Below are positions 15,191 through 24,771 of a stretch of 64,000 nucleotides of DNA, one piece after another; positions within the stretch are counted from its first letter, which is position 1, and every line of letters begins with the position of its first letter. The notes under the pieces are model-generated. The model was not told the origin of the DNA. It worked only from the letters and a program-made list of their open reading frames with translations, and made no database searches. Source of the DNA: Terriglobia bacterium (GTDB lineage: Bacteria > Acidobacteriota > Terriglobia > Bryobacterales > Bryobacteraceae); NCBI GenBank assembly GCA_020073445.1, contig JAIQFE010000027.1:23879-87878 (forward strand), read 5' to 3'. The translations under genes were made by a program, and so were the position numbers.

Positions 15191-15763
15191 CTAACGGCTG
15201 GTTTCGCTTGCCAGGCGGCTCGCCACGGGGCGATCCTGGCCGGCGTACTTGTTCCCGGCTTTTTTGTGATATGGAACCTCGACTCGTGACGAGAGCTGTT
15301 CGAAGGTGAAGGAGCAGATCCGCATGCCGGGATACAGCGCTACAGGCATGACTCCGAGATTGCTCAGTTCCAGCGTGGCGCGGCCGCGCCAGCCGGGGTC
15401 GAACAGGCCCGCGGTCCCATGCACGATGATGCCGATGCGGCCCAGGCTCGAACGGCCTTCGAGCCTTCCCAGAACGTCGTCGTCCAATTCCAGGGTTTCT
15501 TCGGTGATCGCCAGGGCGAACTCGCGGGGCTGAAGGATAAACGGCTCGCCTGGTTGGACTTTGATGGTCCGCATCAGATCCTGGATGGCAGTCTTTACCC
15601 GCAGATCGATCAGGGCGTGGCGGCTGTGCTCAAACACGCTAAATTCGTCACCCAGGCGGAAGTCGACGGAACAGCTTCCGAACTGCTCCGGCGGGAGCTC
15701 AGGCGCGATCTTGATCTTGCCCTCGGCGAGGTAGCGCCGGATATCGATATCGGAAAGAACCAT
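15191..15763 (-). CDS. dcd: dCTP deaminase (possibly bifunctional DCD-DUT)
   Basis: 190 residues, normal for the family, which deaminates dCTP to dUTP for thymidylate synthesis. The signature RSSLGR is at residues 104-109 and the catalytic Glu lies in the FALAITEETLEL block. The segment after it reads HGTAGLFDPGWRG (115-127). The TAG at 117-119 resembles bifunctional dCTP deaminase/dUTPases (actinobacterial and archaeal), where monofunctional enterobacterial enzymes have TAH. The C-terminus KKAGNKYAGQDRP also matches that branch. Bifunctionality is inference. It lies divergently from gapA. Confidence 0.92.
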   Translation of the reverse strand: MVLSDIDIRRYLAEGKIKIAPELPPEQFGSCSVDFRLGDEFSVFEHSRHALIDLRVKTAIQDLMRTIKVQPGEPFILQPREFALAITEETLELDDDVLGRLEGRSSLGRIGIIVHGTAGLFDPGWRGRATLELSNLGVMPVALYPGMRICSFTFEQLSSRVEVPYHKKAGNKYAGQDRPVASRLASETSR

Positions 15764-15830
15764 CTCTTGATAATAGAAGATGCGTCCTGGTGATGACAGG
15801 AAGCTGCAAGGGGCGTAGCGTTCTCGTTAA

Positions 15831-16850
<1,020 letters not shown>

Positions 16851-16907
16851 CGCCAAGGGCGATCGGTAATAGGACATATCCTCCGTAGAGGCGTCCCGGG
16901 GATGGTC

Positions 16908-16928
16908 GATGGTCAATCATGGACCATC
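16908..16928 (+). promoter_or_regulatory. 7-bp hairpin with the receptor start codon in its loop
   Basis: GATGGTC (16908-16914) and GACCATC (16922-16928) are exact reverse complements around the loop AATCATG, which contains the ATG at 16919. GATGGTC is also repeated directly at 16901-16907. Confidence 0.45.
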
Positions 16929-17920
16929 GTGGGTCTCTCCTATGCCCGTTAATATTGCTGACAGCCGCCCTGGCTTGGGCTGACGGCACGCCGGGCGCCC
17001 CGCAGCAGGATTTGACCTCCCTGACGTTGGAGCAACTGCTGAACGTCCGCGTGGAGGGCGCCGCGCTTCATTCGCAGAGCTTGCGGGATGCACCCGCAAG
17101 CGTCACCGTCATTACCGCCGAGGATATCTACAAGTTCGGCTATCGTACGCTGGGCGAAGCCATGGAGTCGGTTCGCGGTTTCCATCTGAATGACAACCGG
17201 ACCTATCGTTCAGTGGGCGTTCGAGGCTTCAACCTGCCGTGGGACTACGGCAGCCGCATTCTGGTGATGGTAAACGGCCACAACATGGCCGACCATATCT
17301 TCGATTCCATGCTCTGGTTCGGAGCCGATTTCCCCATCGACATGCATCTGGTCAAGCAGATTGAGATCATTCCTTCCTCGGCGCTGTACGGAAGCAACGG
17401 CGAGTTCGCCACCATCAACGTCATTACGAAGGAGCCGGAGGAGGCGGGTCCCCCGAACTTGACTGCGCAGTTCGGCAGCTTTGGCGAGAAGAAGGCGCAG
17501 ATGATGGGGGCTGTGCCGATCGGCAAGAGCACCAAACTGCTACTTTCTGGCACGGTCTTCAACAACAGCGGGGAAAGCCTGCTCTACTTCCACGGATTAG
17601 ATACCCCGGAGACCAATCGCGGAGAGGCCATTCGAATGGACGGCGAGAAGGGCTATCACTTCTTCTCCGACTTCGCCTGGCGCAACTGGAGGGTGACGGC
17701 GTCTCTTTCCAGCCGCACGAAAATCCAGCCGGTCTCCTGGGGTCCAACCGTGTTCAATGACCGCGGAACGCACTTGGATGAAAGCGCGAACTATGTGGAA
17801 GCCGCGGCCGGTAGTTATCCCGACTCGTCTTATGACATGGCCGCGATCACGGCATCGGTGAACTCGGCAGTTCCCGCTTTGCCCCCGACATCCGGCGTAG
17901 TGTGTTTCCCGCCGGCATAA
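16919..17920 (+). pseudogene. TonB-dependent receptor, truncated after the plug and first barrel strands
   Basis: The reading frame has a signal peptide (about 1-22) and an intact plug domain: SVTVITAEDIYKFGYRTLGE, VGVRGFNLPWDYGSRILVMVNG and EIIPSSALYGSNGEFATINV. Beta-barrel strands begin at about 190 and run to about residue 304. From about 17832 the frame is only the antisense of the isocitrate dehydrogenase C-terminus, ending at a chance stop at 17920. Family members usually run 600-900 residues, so most of the barrel and its C-terminal aromatic strand are missing. An outer-membrane receptor this short should not fold. A deletion, an insertion or an assembly join are all possible. Confidence 0.8.
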
Positions 17921-18837
17921 ACTTTCTCCACCGCGTGCTGCAGTCGCGCGGCCGCCTCCGGCTCCTTCAGATGGAACAGCATCAGCGCCGACGAAAGCAT
18001 CATGGCCGTGGGGTTGGCTATCCCCTTCCCAGCAATATCGGGAGCTGACCCGTGCACGGCCTCGAACACGGCGTCCTTCTCGCCCATGTTGGCTCCCGGG
18101 ACCATTCCCAACCCGCCGACCAAGCCGGCCGCCAGGTCCGACACGATGTCGCCGTACAGATTCGGCAGCAGCAGAATGTCGAACGTCTCCGGCCGAACCA
18201 CCAGTTGCATGGCCGCGTTATCGACGATCAGCTCTTTGTACTCGATGTGCGGATGCCGGGCCGCGACTTCCCGGCAGCAGCGCAGGAACAAGCCGTCCGA
18301 CAGCTTCATGATGTTAGCTTTGTGGATCGCCACCACTTTCTTGCGTCCCGCTTTTTCGGCGTACGCGAAGGCGTACTCGGCGATATTTATGGACGCCACG
18401 CGCGTGATCACCTTGAGGCTGGTCACCACGTCTTTGACCACTTCATGCTCCAGGCCCGAATACAGGTCTTCCGTGTTTTCGCGAAAGATCACCATGTCGA
18501 TCTTCACGTCATCGAAGCGCGTGCCGAGTCCGGGCATGGAGCGCACCGGCCGGACGTTCGCAAACAGGTCCAGTCTCTTTCGGAGCGCGACGTTGACGCT
18601 GGTGTATCCGCCCCCGACTGGAGTGGTCACCGGCCCCTTTAAACCCACGTGGGTCCGCTCCAGGCTTTCGATCACGTGGGGCGGCAGCGATACTCCCGCT
18701 TTCACAATCAGGTCGGCGTTCAGCTCGGCCACTTCCCAATCGATGCGGACTCCGGTTGCATCCACCGCGCGGCGGGCTGCCGCTGCGACCTCGGGTCCGA
18801 TACCATCGCCCGGGATCAAGGTAACTTTATGAGACAT
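17830..18837 (-). CDS. NAD-type isocitrate dehydrogenase (IDH/IPMDH family)
   Basis: 335 residues from the ATG at 18837; nine extra residues to 18864 are not family-like. The family signature is clear: LIPGDGIGPEV at the N-terminus, substrate-binding FRENTEDLYSGLEHEV, the Lys of HKANIMKLSDGLF, and the Asp pair in NLYGDIVSDLAAGLVGG. The nucleotide site is HGSAPDIAGKGIANPTA. The phrase RENTEDLYSG favours isocitrate over isopropylmalate, and the short form resembles NAD-dependent enzymes of mitochondrial type. Its TAA is exactly where the convergent TonB receptor breaks off. Confidence 0.88.
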   Translation of the reverse strand: MSHKVTLIPGDGIGPEVAAAARRAVDATGVRIDWEVAELNADLIVKAGVSLPPHVIESLERTHVGLKGPVTTPVGGGYTSVNVALRKRLDLFANVRPVRSMPGLGTRFDDVKIDMVIFRENTEDLYSGLEHEVVKDVVTSLKVITRVASINIAEYAFAYAEKAGRKKVVAIHKANIMKLSDGLFLRCCREVAARHPHIEYKELIVDNAAMQLVVRPETFDILLLPNLYGDIVSDLAAGLVGGLGMVPGANMGEKDAVFEAVHGSAPDIAGKGIANPTAMMLSSALMLFHLKEPEAAARLQHAVEKVYAGGKHTTPDVGGKAGTAEFTDAVIAAMS

Positions 18838-18948
18838 CGTTTTATTGTATCGGGACGACCCCAAAGTGAGCAGCTTTTAACGTCCTCCGGCGAAACTTCC
18901 GATCGTTTTTCTGGTTTGACCATGCAGAAGGCAAGGAGGCCTAAAGAA

Positions 18949-19284
18949 ATGAAACGAATCATCATCGGCATTGTGAGCGGCGCGCTGCTCGCCGGCACTG
19001 CGGCGATTTCGTTCGCGCAGGATCCACCCAAGGAAACCAAGATCAAGGAGCGCAAAGAGAACCAGCAGAAGCGCATCGCCAACGGCGTGAAGAGCGGTCA
19101 GCTGACTCCGCATGAGACCGCGCGCATCGAGAACAACGAGTCCAAGATCAATAAGGAAGTGCGCCGGGATCGCAGGGATAACGGCGGGAACCTGACCAAC
19201 AAGGAGAAGGCCAGGGTCAACCGGCAGCAGAACAAGGTCAGCAAGGAAATCTACAACCAGAAGCACGACGGCCAGACCCAGTAG
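18949..19284 (+). CDS. Small secreted basic protein
   Basis: 111 residues from the ATG at 18949, preceded by AAGGAGG at good distance; the longer frame upstream to 18649 is antisense to the dehydrogenase gene. A signal peptide (1-23, ending AAISFAQ) precedes a highly charged helical part with internal similarity: RIANGVKSGQLTPHETARIE and KINKEVRRDRRDNGGNLTN then KEKARVNRQQNKVSKEI. The LTPHE/LTNKE-centred halves look like a duplicated EF-hand-sized helix pair, but no calcium loop is evident. Function unknown. Confidence 0.75.
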   Translation: MKRIIIGIVSGALLAGTAAISFAQDPPKETKIKERKENQQKRIANGVKSGQLTPHETARIENNESKINKEVRRDRRDNGGNLTNKEKARVNRQQNKVSKEIYNQKHDGQTQ

Positions 19285-19444
19285 CGGCCGCAGTGGATTG
19301 GAGGCTTGGGGGGGTGGGGCACGCGGTCCACCCGGCCTTTGATCATTTTGCGCCGTTCGCCGATGCCCAGCCGCCATTGGCCGAATTCGGCAGGCTAAGC
19401 TCCCCGGGTCTTGCTAGGATCGCTTACGGGAAGATCTGCAGGTC

Positions 19445-20332
19445 ATGGATACGGAGCGCTGGGAACAGAAGCATCAGGAAAGAATGGAGCGGCACCGCCT
19501 CCGCATGGAGCGCCGCCAGGCACGCTGGGACGCGCGGAGCTCGTGCGGCGGCCCGAACGCCAACATGGGCGGCATGATCATCGGGCTCTGCGTTGTCGCC
19601 GTCGGCGTGCTCTTCCTGCTCCGGAACGTGGGAATCCTGTACTTCGACGATATTTGGCAGTACTGGCCGGCGGTCCTCATCGTGATCGGAATCTCGAAGC
19701 TGGCCAACACGCACAGCGCTTCGCAGGTTACCTCCGGGCTGATCCTGGGCGGCATCGGGACCGTCTTCCTGCTGCGGAATCTCGGTTACATCTACGGCAA
19801 CATCTGGCAGTACCTCTGGCCCGGCATTCTGATCGCCGTGGGCCTTTCCATCCTGGTGAAGCACCTGGAGGGACGAGGGCAAGATTGGAGCCCGGGACCT
19901 CCGGCTGCTGGAACTCCGCCGCCAGGGGCTCCGCCGGGGCCAGCGAACCCGTTTCCGACGGCTTCCGCATTCACCGCCTCAAGCTCGCGGAGCAACTACT
20001 TGCACATCGAAAACGTGTTCAGCGGTACCCGGCAGAAACTCGATACGCAAGACTTCTTAGGCGGCAAAGTGACTACTGTGTTCGGCGGCGCCGAAATCGA
20101 TCTGCGAGCTGTGGGGACCAAGCTGGACGAGGTCTCGATCAAGGCGGAAGCTATTTTCGGCGGGATCGAATTGTGGGTGCCGGCTCACTGGCAGACTATC
20201 GTAAGAGGTTCAGCCGTGTTTGGCGGATTCGAGGACAAGACGTTCCCGGCGGCTCCGGGCGCGTCCGGCAAGGCGCCCCGTCTTGTGGTTACGGGTGCCG
20301 CGGTTTTTGGCGGCGTGGTCGTTAAAAACTAA
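19445..20332 (+). CDS. LiaF-like membrane protein with FGG repeats
   Basis: 295 residues. A basic/charged N-terminus (MDTERWEQKHQERMERHRL) precedes three to four membrane segments at about 42-145 with the paired motif LLRNVGILYFDDIWQYWP and LLRNLGYIYGNIWQYLWP, typical of DUF5668. A Pro-rich linker leads to a C-terminal LiaF-type beta-helix with repeated FGG corners (TTVFGGAEIDLR, AIFGGIELWVP, AVFGGFED, AVFGGVVV). Family proteins sense or modulate envelope stress. Its stop shares a base with the start of the kinase gene (TAATG), which ties it to that two-component system. Confidence 0.88.
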   Translation: MDTERWEQKHQERMERHRLRMERRQARWDARSSCGGPNANMGGMIIGLCVVAVGVLFLLRNVGILYFDDIWQYWPAVLIVIGISKLANTHSASQVTSGLILGGIGTVFLLRNLGYIYGNIWQYLWPGILIAVGLSILVKHLEGRGQDWSPGPPAAGTPPPGAPPGPANPFPTASAFTASSSRSNYLHIENVFSGTRQKLDTQDFLGGKVTTVFGGAEIDLRAVGTKLDEVSIKAEAIFGGIELWVPAHWQTIVRGSAVFGGFEDKTFPAAPGASGKAPRLVVTGAAVFGGVVVKN

Positions 20333-21354
20333 TGCATCCCATCTTCCGGAACACCACCATGTTGGGCGCCTACATGGGGCTGTGGACTGTACTGGCCGCC
20401 GCGGTGGGAGCGTTATTGCGCATCCCCACGGATCTTACATGGAGCCAGGCGTTATCGGTGGCGGTTCCCCTGTGCTTGTTCTACGCTTTTGTTTGCCTGA
20501 CGCCGTGGTACCTGTGCCGCGCATTCCCACTGGGAACGCAGCGGGTAACGCGATTGATCGTCAATCAACTGGCAGCGGCGATTCTGGCGTGCAGCCTGTG
20601 GATCGCGGTGACACAGTTGCTGGCTTACGCGATGGACCTTGGCTCGCGCCTGAATCCCGCGATTCCACAGCTGGTCGTGGTCGGCTTGATGCTCTACCTG
20701 ACGTCGGTCGCGCTGCACTACGCGCTGCTGGCCGTGGAGGCTTCGCGAGAAGCCGCGCTCCAGACACGCGACGCCGAACTGCGCGCGCTAAAGTCCCAGA
20801 TCAATCCGCACTTCCTGTTCAACTGCCTGAACTCGATCAGCGCGCTGACCAGCACCGACCCGGTTAGGGCCCGCGAAATGTGCGTGCTCCTCTCGGACTT
20901 TCTGCGCAAGACCCTGGGCCTGGGCGAGCGCGAAAGCATCACCTGGCGTGAGGAACTCGAACTGGCGCGCACGTACTTGGAAGTCGAGCAGGTTCGCTTC
21001 GGCGCCCGGCTACAAATCGAGATGCATGTGGACGACGCTTGTTCCGAGTGCCAGGTGCCGCCTCTGGTGCTGCAGCCGCTGATCGAAAACGCCATCAAGC
21101 ACGGTATTGCGACCATGGTGGACGGAGGTGTCGTGCGCCTGCAGGGTCACGTCGAGAACGGTAAGCTGTCCGTTCGGGTCGAGAACAGCTTCGATCCCGA
21201 GGCGCCCTCGCCTCGCCGTCACGGCCTGGGTCTTCGCAACGTCCGCAGCCGTTTGCAGACGCGTTTCGGCGATGCAGCACGATTGAACCTCGCTGCCGAG
21301 CATGACCGCTTCAGCGCGGAGATGATATTCCCGTGCAACAAACTTAACTCATGA
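20332..21354 (+). CDS. LytS-type sensor histidine kinase
   Basis: 340 residues. Four membrane segments occupy about 12-145. They are followed by the His_kinase domain with SQINPHFLFNCLNSI around residue 159 (phospho-acceptor His) and a HATPase_c domain: QPLIENAIKHGI (N box) and HGLGLRNVRSRLQ (G box). No extracellular sensor domain is present, so stimuli are probably sensed in the membrane or through the coupled LiaF-like protein. It overlaps the response regulator gene by 4 bp (ATGA). Confidence 0.92.
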   Translation: MHPIFRNTTMLGAYMGLWTVLAAAVGALLRIPTDLTWSQALSVAVPLCLFYAFVCLTPWYLCRAFPLGTQRVTRLIVNQLAAAILACSLWIAVTQLLAYAMDLGSRLNPAIPQLVVVGLMLYLTSVALHYALLAVEASREAALQTRDAELRALKSQINPHFLFNCLNSISALTSTDPVRAREMCVLLSDFLRKTLGLGERESITWREELELARTYLEVEQVRFGARLQIEMHVDDACSECQVPPLVLQPLIENAIKHGIATMVDGGVVRLQGHVENGKLSVRVENSFDPEAPSPRRHGLGLRNVRSRLQTRFGDAARLNLAAEHDRFSAEMIFPCNKLNS

Positions 21355-22106
21355 AACTACGCGCCATTATCGTGGATGACGAAGAACTGGCTCGCCAGAT
21401 CCTGCGTGAATATCTGGAGAAGGCCGGAGATGTGGAGATCGTTGCGGAGTGCGCCAACGGCTTCGAAGCCGTCAAGGCCGCGGGCGAACTCCGGCCCGAC
21501 TTGGTGTTCCTGGATATCCAGATGCCCAAGCTGGATGGGTTTGAGGTGCTGGAGTTGATGGACCCATCCGTGGCCGTGATCTTTGTCACGGCATACGATC
21601 AGTACGCGATGAAAGCGTTCGATGCGGCCGCGGTGGATTATCTGCTCAAGCCGTTTTCGACCGAAAGACTCGGGAAAGCGCTCGAGCGTGCGAGAGCTTT
21701 GTTAAGCGATCCGCAGCCGCGCTCTTTGCAGGCCTCCGACCTGGCCGCGGCGGCGCGACCACCTGGGCAAACTCTGGAGAGAGTGGTCGTCAAGGACGGC
21801 ACCAAAGTACACATCATCCCGATCGGGAAGCTGGATTACGTCGAGGCCCAGGACGACTACATCGCGCTGCACAGCGAAAAGAAGCAGTACCTGAAGCAGC
21901 AGACCATCTCGAGCATTGAGGCGCAGCTCGATCCGGCGCATTTCGCGCGCATCCATCGTTCATACATCGTGAACCTGGAGCGCATCGCTCGCATCGAGCC
22001 GTACACGAAGGATAGCCGGGTCGCGGTGTTACAGGATGGCTCACAGCTCGCGGTCAGCCGGTCGGGGTATACAAAACTCAAAGAATTGCTGGGAGAAAAT
22101 ATTTGA
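21351..22106 (+). CDS. LytTR-family response regulator
   Basis: 251 residues. The receiver domain (1-120) has acidic residues IVDDEE near the start, the phospho-acceptor Asp in DLVFLDIQMPKLDG at about residue 54, and the conserved Lys in DYLLKPF. The LytTR DNA-binding domain covers about 145-250 (KVHIIPIGKLDYVEAQDDYIALH split by the usual turn, then FARIHRSYIVNLERIARIEPY). It is the partner of the LytS-like kinase. Regulated genes cannot be named; the LiaF-like gene in the same operon is one likely target. Confidence 0.94.
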   Translation: MKLRAIIVDDEELARQILREYLEKAGDVEIVAECANGFEAVKAAGELRPDLVFLDIQMPKLDGFEVLELMDPSVAVIFVTAYDQYAMKAFDAAAVDYLLKPFSTERLGKALERARALLSDPQPRSLQASDLAAAARPPGQTLERVVVKDGTKVHIIPIGKLDYVEAQDDYIALHSEKKQYLKQQTISSIEAQLDPAHFARIHRSYIVNLERIARIEPYTKDSRVAVLQDGSQLAVSRSGYTKLKELLGENI

Positions 22107-22107
22107 A

Positions 22108-22166
22108 GCACAGGCTGAAGGCCTGTGCCACGTGATTCGGCGTGTGGCACAGCCTTCAGCCTGTGC
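22108..22166. repeat. Inverted pair of palindromic repeats between convergent genes
   Basis: Unit 1 (22108-22131) contains a perfect hairpin, GCACAGGC-TGAAG-GCCTGTGC. Unit 2 (22144-22166) is its reverse complement with one base missing. The pair fills the 73-bp gap between the response regulator stop and the thiG stop and could terminate both transcripts. Confidence 0.75.
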
Positions 22167-22179
22167 AAGAGTCTTCTTA

Positions 22180-22950
22180 CTACCGCACGACTCCAGCCAG
22201 GGGACTGCTCGCCGCCGCGTAAAGTTTCTTCGGCATCCGGCCGGCCAGATACGCGTAGCGGCCCGCCTCGACGCCCAGTTTCATCGCTGTCGCCATGGAC
22301 ACCGAATCCTCGGCTGCGGCGATGGCGGTGTTCATCAGCACTCCGTCATAGCCCAGCTCCATGGCGATGGCCGCATCGGACGCCGTGCCCACGCCCGCGT
22401 CGACAATCAGCGGCACCTCGTGGATCATCTCGCGCAGGATGCGCAAATTGGTCAGGTTCTGGATCCCTAAACCGCTGCCGATGGGCGCCCCTAGCGGCAT
22501 CACCGCCGCCGCCCCTGCGTCGATCAGCCGCCGTGCGTTCACCAGATCGTCGTTGGTGTAGGGCAACACCACGAATCCTTCCTTCGCCAGGACACGGGTG
22601 GCTTCGATCAGGCCGGCGTTGTCGGGAAACAGCGTGCTCTCGTCGCCGATCACTTCGAGCTTGACCCAGTTCGACATGCCCGCCTCGCGCCCCAGACGAG
22701 CCGTGCGGATGGCTTCGTCGGCGGTGTAGCAGGCAGCCGTGTTGGGCAGCAGAAAATGCTTGGACGTATCGATGTGGTTCAGCAGGGACTCTTGCGAGCG
22801 ATCGAGATTAACCCGCCGCACCGCCACCGTGACCACCTCCGCCCCCGAGGCTTCGTGGCAGCGAGCCATTTCCTGAAAACTGCGGTATTTTCCGGTCCCC
22901 ACAAACAGCCGCGACCGGAACGTGCGGCCCGCGATCGTCAAACTATCCAT
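22180..22950 (-). CDS. thiG: Thiazole synthase ThiG
   Basis: 256 residues from the ATG at 22950 ([22 protein letters not shown]); an upstream ATG at 22974 adds eight residues without clear signal. The TIM-barrel family motifs are intact: [11 protein letters not shown], the Schiff-base lysine in [21 protein letters not shown] and [23 protein letters not shown] (in parts). It joins dehydroglycine, deoxyxylulose phosphate and ThiS-thiocarboxylate to make the thiazole of thiamine. No thiS, thiF, thiH/O or thiE lies beside it, and no TPP riboswitch is visible upstream. Confidence 0.95.
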   Translation of the reverse strand: MDSLTIAGRTFRSRLFVGTGKYRSFQEMARCHEASGAEVVTVAVRRVNLDRSQESLLNHIDTSKHFLLPNTAACYTADEAIRTARLGREAGMSNWVKLEVIGDESTLFPDNAGLIEATRVLAKEGFVVLPYTNDDLVNARRLIDAGAAAVMPLGAPIGSGLGIQNLTNLRILREMIHEVPLIVDAGVGTASDAAIAMELGYDGVLMNTAIAAAEDSVSMATAMKLGVEAGRYAYLAGRMPKKLYAAASSPLAGVVR

Positions 22951-23003
22951 AGGTCCATTGTAGAACCGGGTCATCTTTGAAAGACCAGCTACCGCCCTAA
23001 CGA

Positions 23004-23028
23004 AGAATCTAGGCCGAGCCGATTCTTA
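23004..23028 (+). promoter_or_regulatory. Stem-loop upstream of cpaB
   Basis: AAGAATC (23004-23010) and GATTCTT (23022-23028) pair around a second short stem GGC-CGA-GCC. It lies 57 bp before the cpaB ATG in the divergent thiG/cpaB gap. There is no T-tract, so an operator or leader structure is as likely as a terminator. Confidence 0.3.
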
Positions 23029-23084
23029 GGGATAAGGGAGCACCACGCACCACGCCCGATTCTGCGAGCCAAAGGTCTAATAGG

Positions 23085-23807
23085 ATGAAACAGAACAACT
23101 TAGCGAAGCTTTTGGGGATTGCTCTGGTGGTTGCGATCATCGCCACCGGGGTCTTCTACGGCTTGTTCGTGAATAAACTGAGCAGCAGCACCGGCAGCGG
23201 CAAAACGGTGGTGGTGGCCGCCAAGCCGATCCCGGTGGGAACCGTGCTGGCCGAAACCGACGTTCAATCCATCCCCTGGCCCGTCGACGGGACGCCCGTC
23301 GGCGCGTTCGATTCGACGCAGCAGGTCGCCGGACATACGGTACTTGTGCCGCTGGCCCAGGGCGAGCCAGTGCTGGCCGCAAGGCTGGCTTCGGCAGATA
23401 AGGGCAGCGGCGGATCGGGTGTTCCCTCGGGTATGCGGGCGGTCTCGGTGCACGTGTCCGATTCGAGCGGCGTGCTCGCACAGCTTGGCCCCGGACAAAA
23501 AGTGGATGTGCAGGTCCTGATCACTCGCAAGAGCACGAACGGCGAGCCCGAGCTACGCACCATCCTTGAAGGCGTTCCCGTTCTTTCCGTGAACCCGCAA
23601 CCCGAGGCAAGCTCGCAGGGAGCCAACCTGCCGGCCGTGACGCTGCTGGCGAATCCCGCCGACGCGGACATTTTGGCTCTGGCCGATTCCGGAGCGCGCG
23701 TGCGTCTGGCGCTGCGCAATCCATTGGACAATGCCACGCGTGCGCGATCGGCTGTGACGCTGGATGCGATTCTGCGGGCCAGCGGCGCGGCATCGAAGAC
23801 TCACTAG
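23085..23807 (+). CDS. cpaB: Tad pilus assembly protein CpaB/RcpC
   Basis: 240 residues. One N-terminal membrane anchor (about 8-30) precedes a SAF/antifreeze-like domain at about 43-105 (VVVAAKPIPVGTVLAETDVQ, with VLVPLAQGEPVLAARL). The RcpC domain follows, with MRAVSVHVSDSSGVLAQLGPG and KVDVQVLI. CpaB is a periplasmic part of the Tad (Flp) pilus machine. tadB and tadC follow directly, but the pilin, prepilin peptidase, secretin and ATPase genes are not here. Confidence 0.88.
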   Translation: MKQNNLAKLLGIALVVAIIATGVFYGLFVNKLSSSTGSGKTVVVAAKPIPVGTVLAETDVQSIPWPVDGTPVGAFDSTQQVAGHTVLVPLAQGEPVLAARLASADKGSGGSGVPSGMRAVSVHVSDSSGVLAQLGPGQKVDVQVLITRKSTNGEPELRTILEGVPVLSVNPQPEASSQGANLPAVTLLANPADADILALADSGARVRLALRNPLDNATRARSAVTLDAILRASGAASKTH

Positions 23808-23822
23808 GCACGGAGCGCGCGC

Positions 23823-24761
23823 ATGCTGATCCTGTCAATTCTGGCCTTCTTCGCCGCGATCTTCCTGCTGGCGGCCATCACCGTGGCGGTCGCCTGGATG
23901 GGATTCGTGAAGCAGACCGGTGAGGCCGAAGCCGCCCAGGACGAGGGGAATTCCGGGCTGTTCCGCAACGAACGTCTCAGCAGCTTGAACTTTTGGGACA
24001 GTTTGCTGACGCGGTTCGATTTCATCGAAATTCTAAAAGTCCGGATGGCGCAGGCCCAGCTCGAATGGTCGGTGGGACGCGTCACCGCGCTGATGTTGCT
24101 GTGCGGGGCCGTCGCGGGATTCCTGCTGTTGAAGATTTTGCCGGTCTGGGGCGCTGTTGCCGGCGCGATTGGCATCGGGTTTCTGCCCTACGGATACATC
24201 CTGCGGGCTCGCGAAAAGAGATTCCGTGCGTTCCGCGAGGCGTTTCCCGATGTGCTCGATTCTCTGGCGCGTGCGCTACGCGCGGGCTACGCGTTGCCGG
24301 CCGCGGTGGACATGGTGGCATCCGACGCTCCTGAACCTATTTCCACCGAACTCAAGAAAGCCTCGGCTGAGGCCAACCTGGGTATGGGTTGGGACCGAGC
24401 GCTGGAAAATCTGGCGCGTCGCGTTCCCGTTCTTGAAGTGAATATCTTTATCTCCGCCGTGGTGCTGCATTCCCGTACCGGCGGAAAACTCGGTGAAGTG
24501 CTCAGCGGCGTAGCCGAGAATATGCGCGAAGCCATTTCGTTACAAGGCGAGGTGCGGGCTTTGGCCGCGCACGGAAAGCTCACTGGCGTGATTTTGACCG
24601 CGCTTCCGCTGGTGATCGCCCTCATGATGGTGATCTTTAGCCCCGGCTACATGCAGACGCTGTATTTCCATCCCTGGGGCAAGACGCTGATTGCTGCAGC
24701 GATCGCGTGCCTGGTTCTGGCGCAGCTGGTGATCCGCAAGATCGTGGATATAAAGATTTGA
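23823..24761 (+). CDS. tadB: Tad secretion membrane protein TadB
   Basis: 312 residues with an N-terminal membrane segment, a central pair of helices (about 75-120) and a C-terminal pair (about 245-305). The T2SSF domain lies at about 135-260: FREAFPDVLDSLARALRAGYALPAAVDMV and VFISAVVLHSRTGGKLGEVL in parts. It is the polytopic platform protein of the Tad pilus/secretion machine. It begins 15 bp after cpaB, in the same operon. Confidence 0.9.
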   Translation: MLILSILAFFAAIFLLAAITVAVAWMGFVKQTGEAEAAQDEGNSGLFRNERLSSLNFWDSLLTRFDFIEILKVRMAQAQLEWSVGRVTALMLLCGAVAGFLLLKILPVWGAVAGAIGIGFLPYGYILRAREKRFRAFREAFPDVLDSLARALRAGYALPAAVDMVASDAPEPISTELKKASAEANLGMGWDRALENLARRVPVLEVNIFISAVVLHSRTGGKLGEVLSGVAENMREAISLQGEVRALAAHGKLTGVILTALPLVIALMMVIFSPGYMQTLYFHPWGKTLIAAAIACLVLAQLVIRKIVDIKI

Positions 24762-24771
24762 GATACGAAAT

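Noticed and set aside
22951..23084. TPP riboswitch upstream of thiG
   Set aside because: The conserved CTGAGA and the downstream ACC-containing THI-box core are absent on the minus strand.
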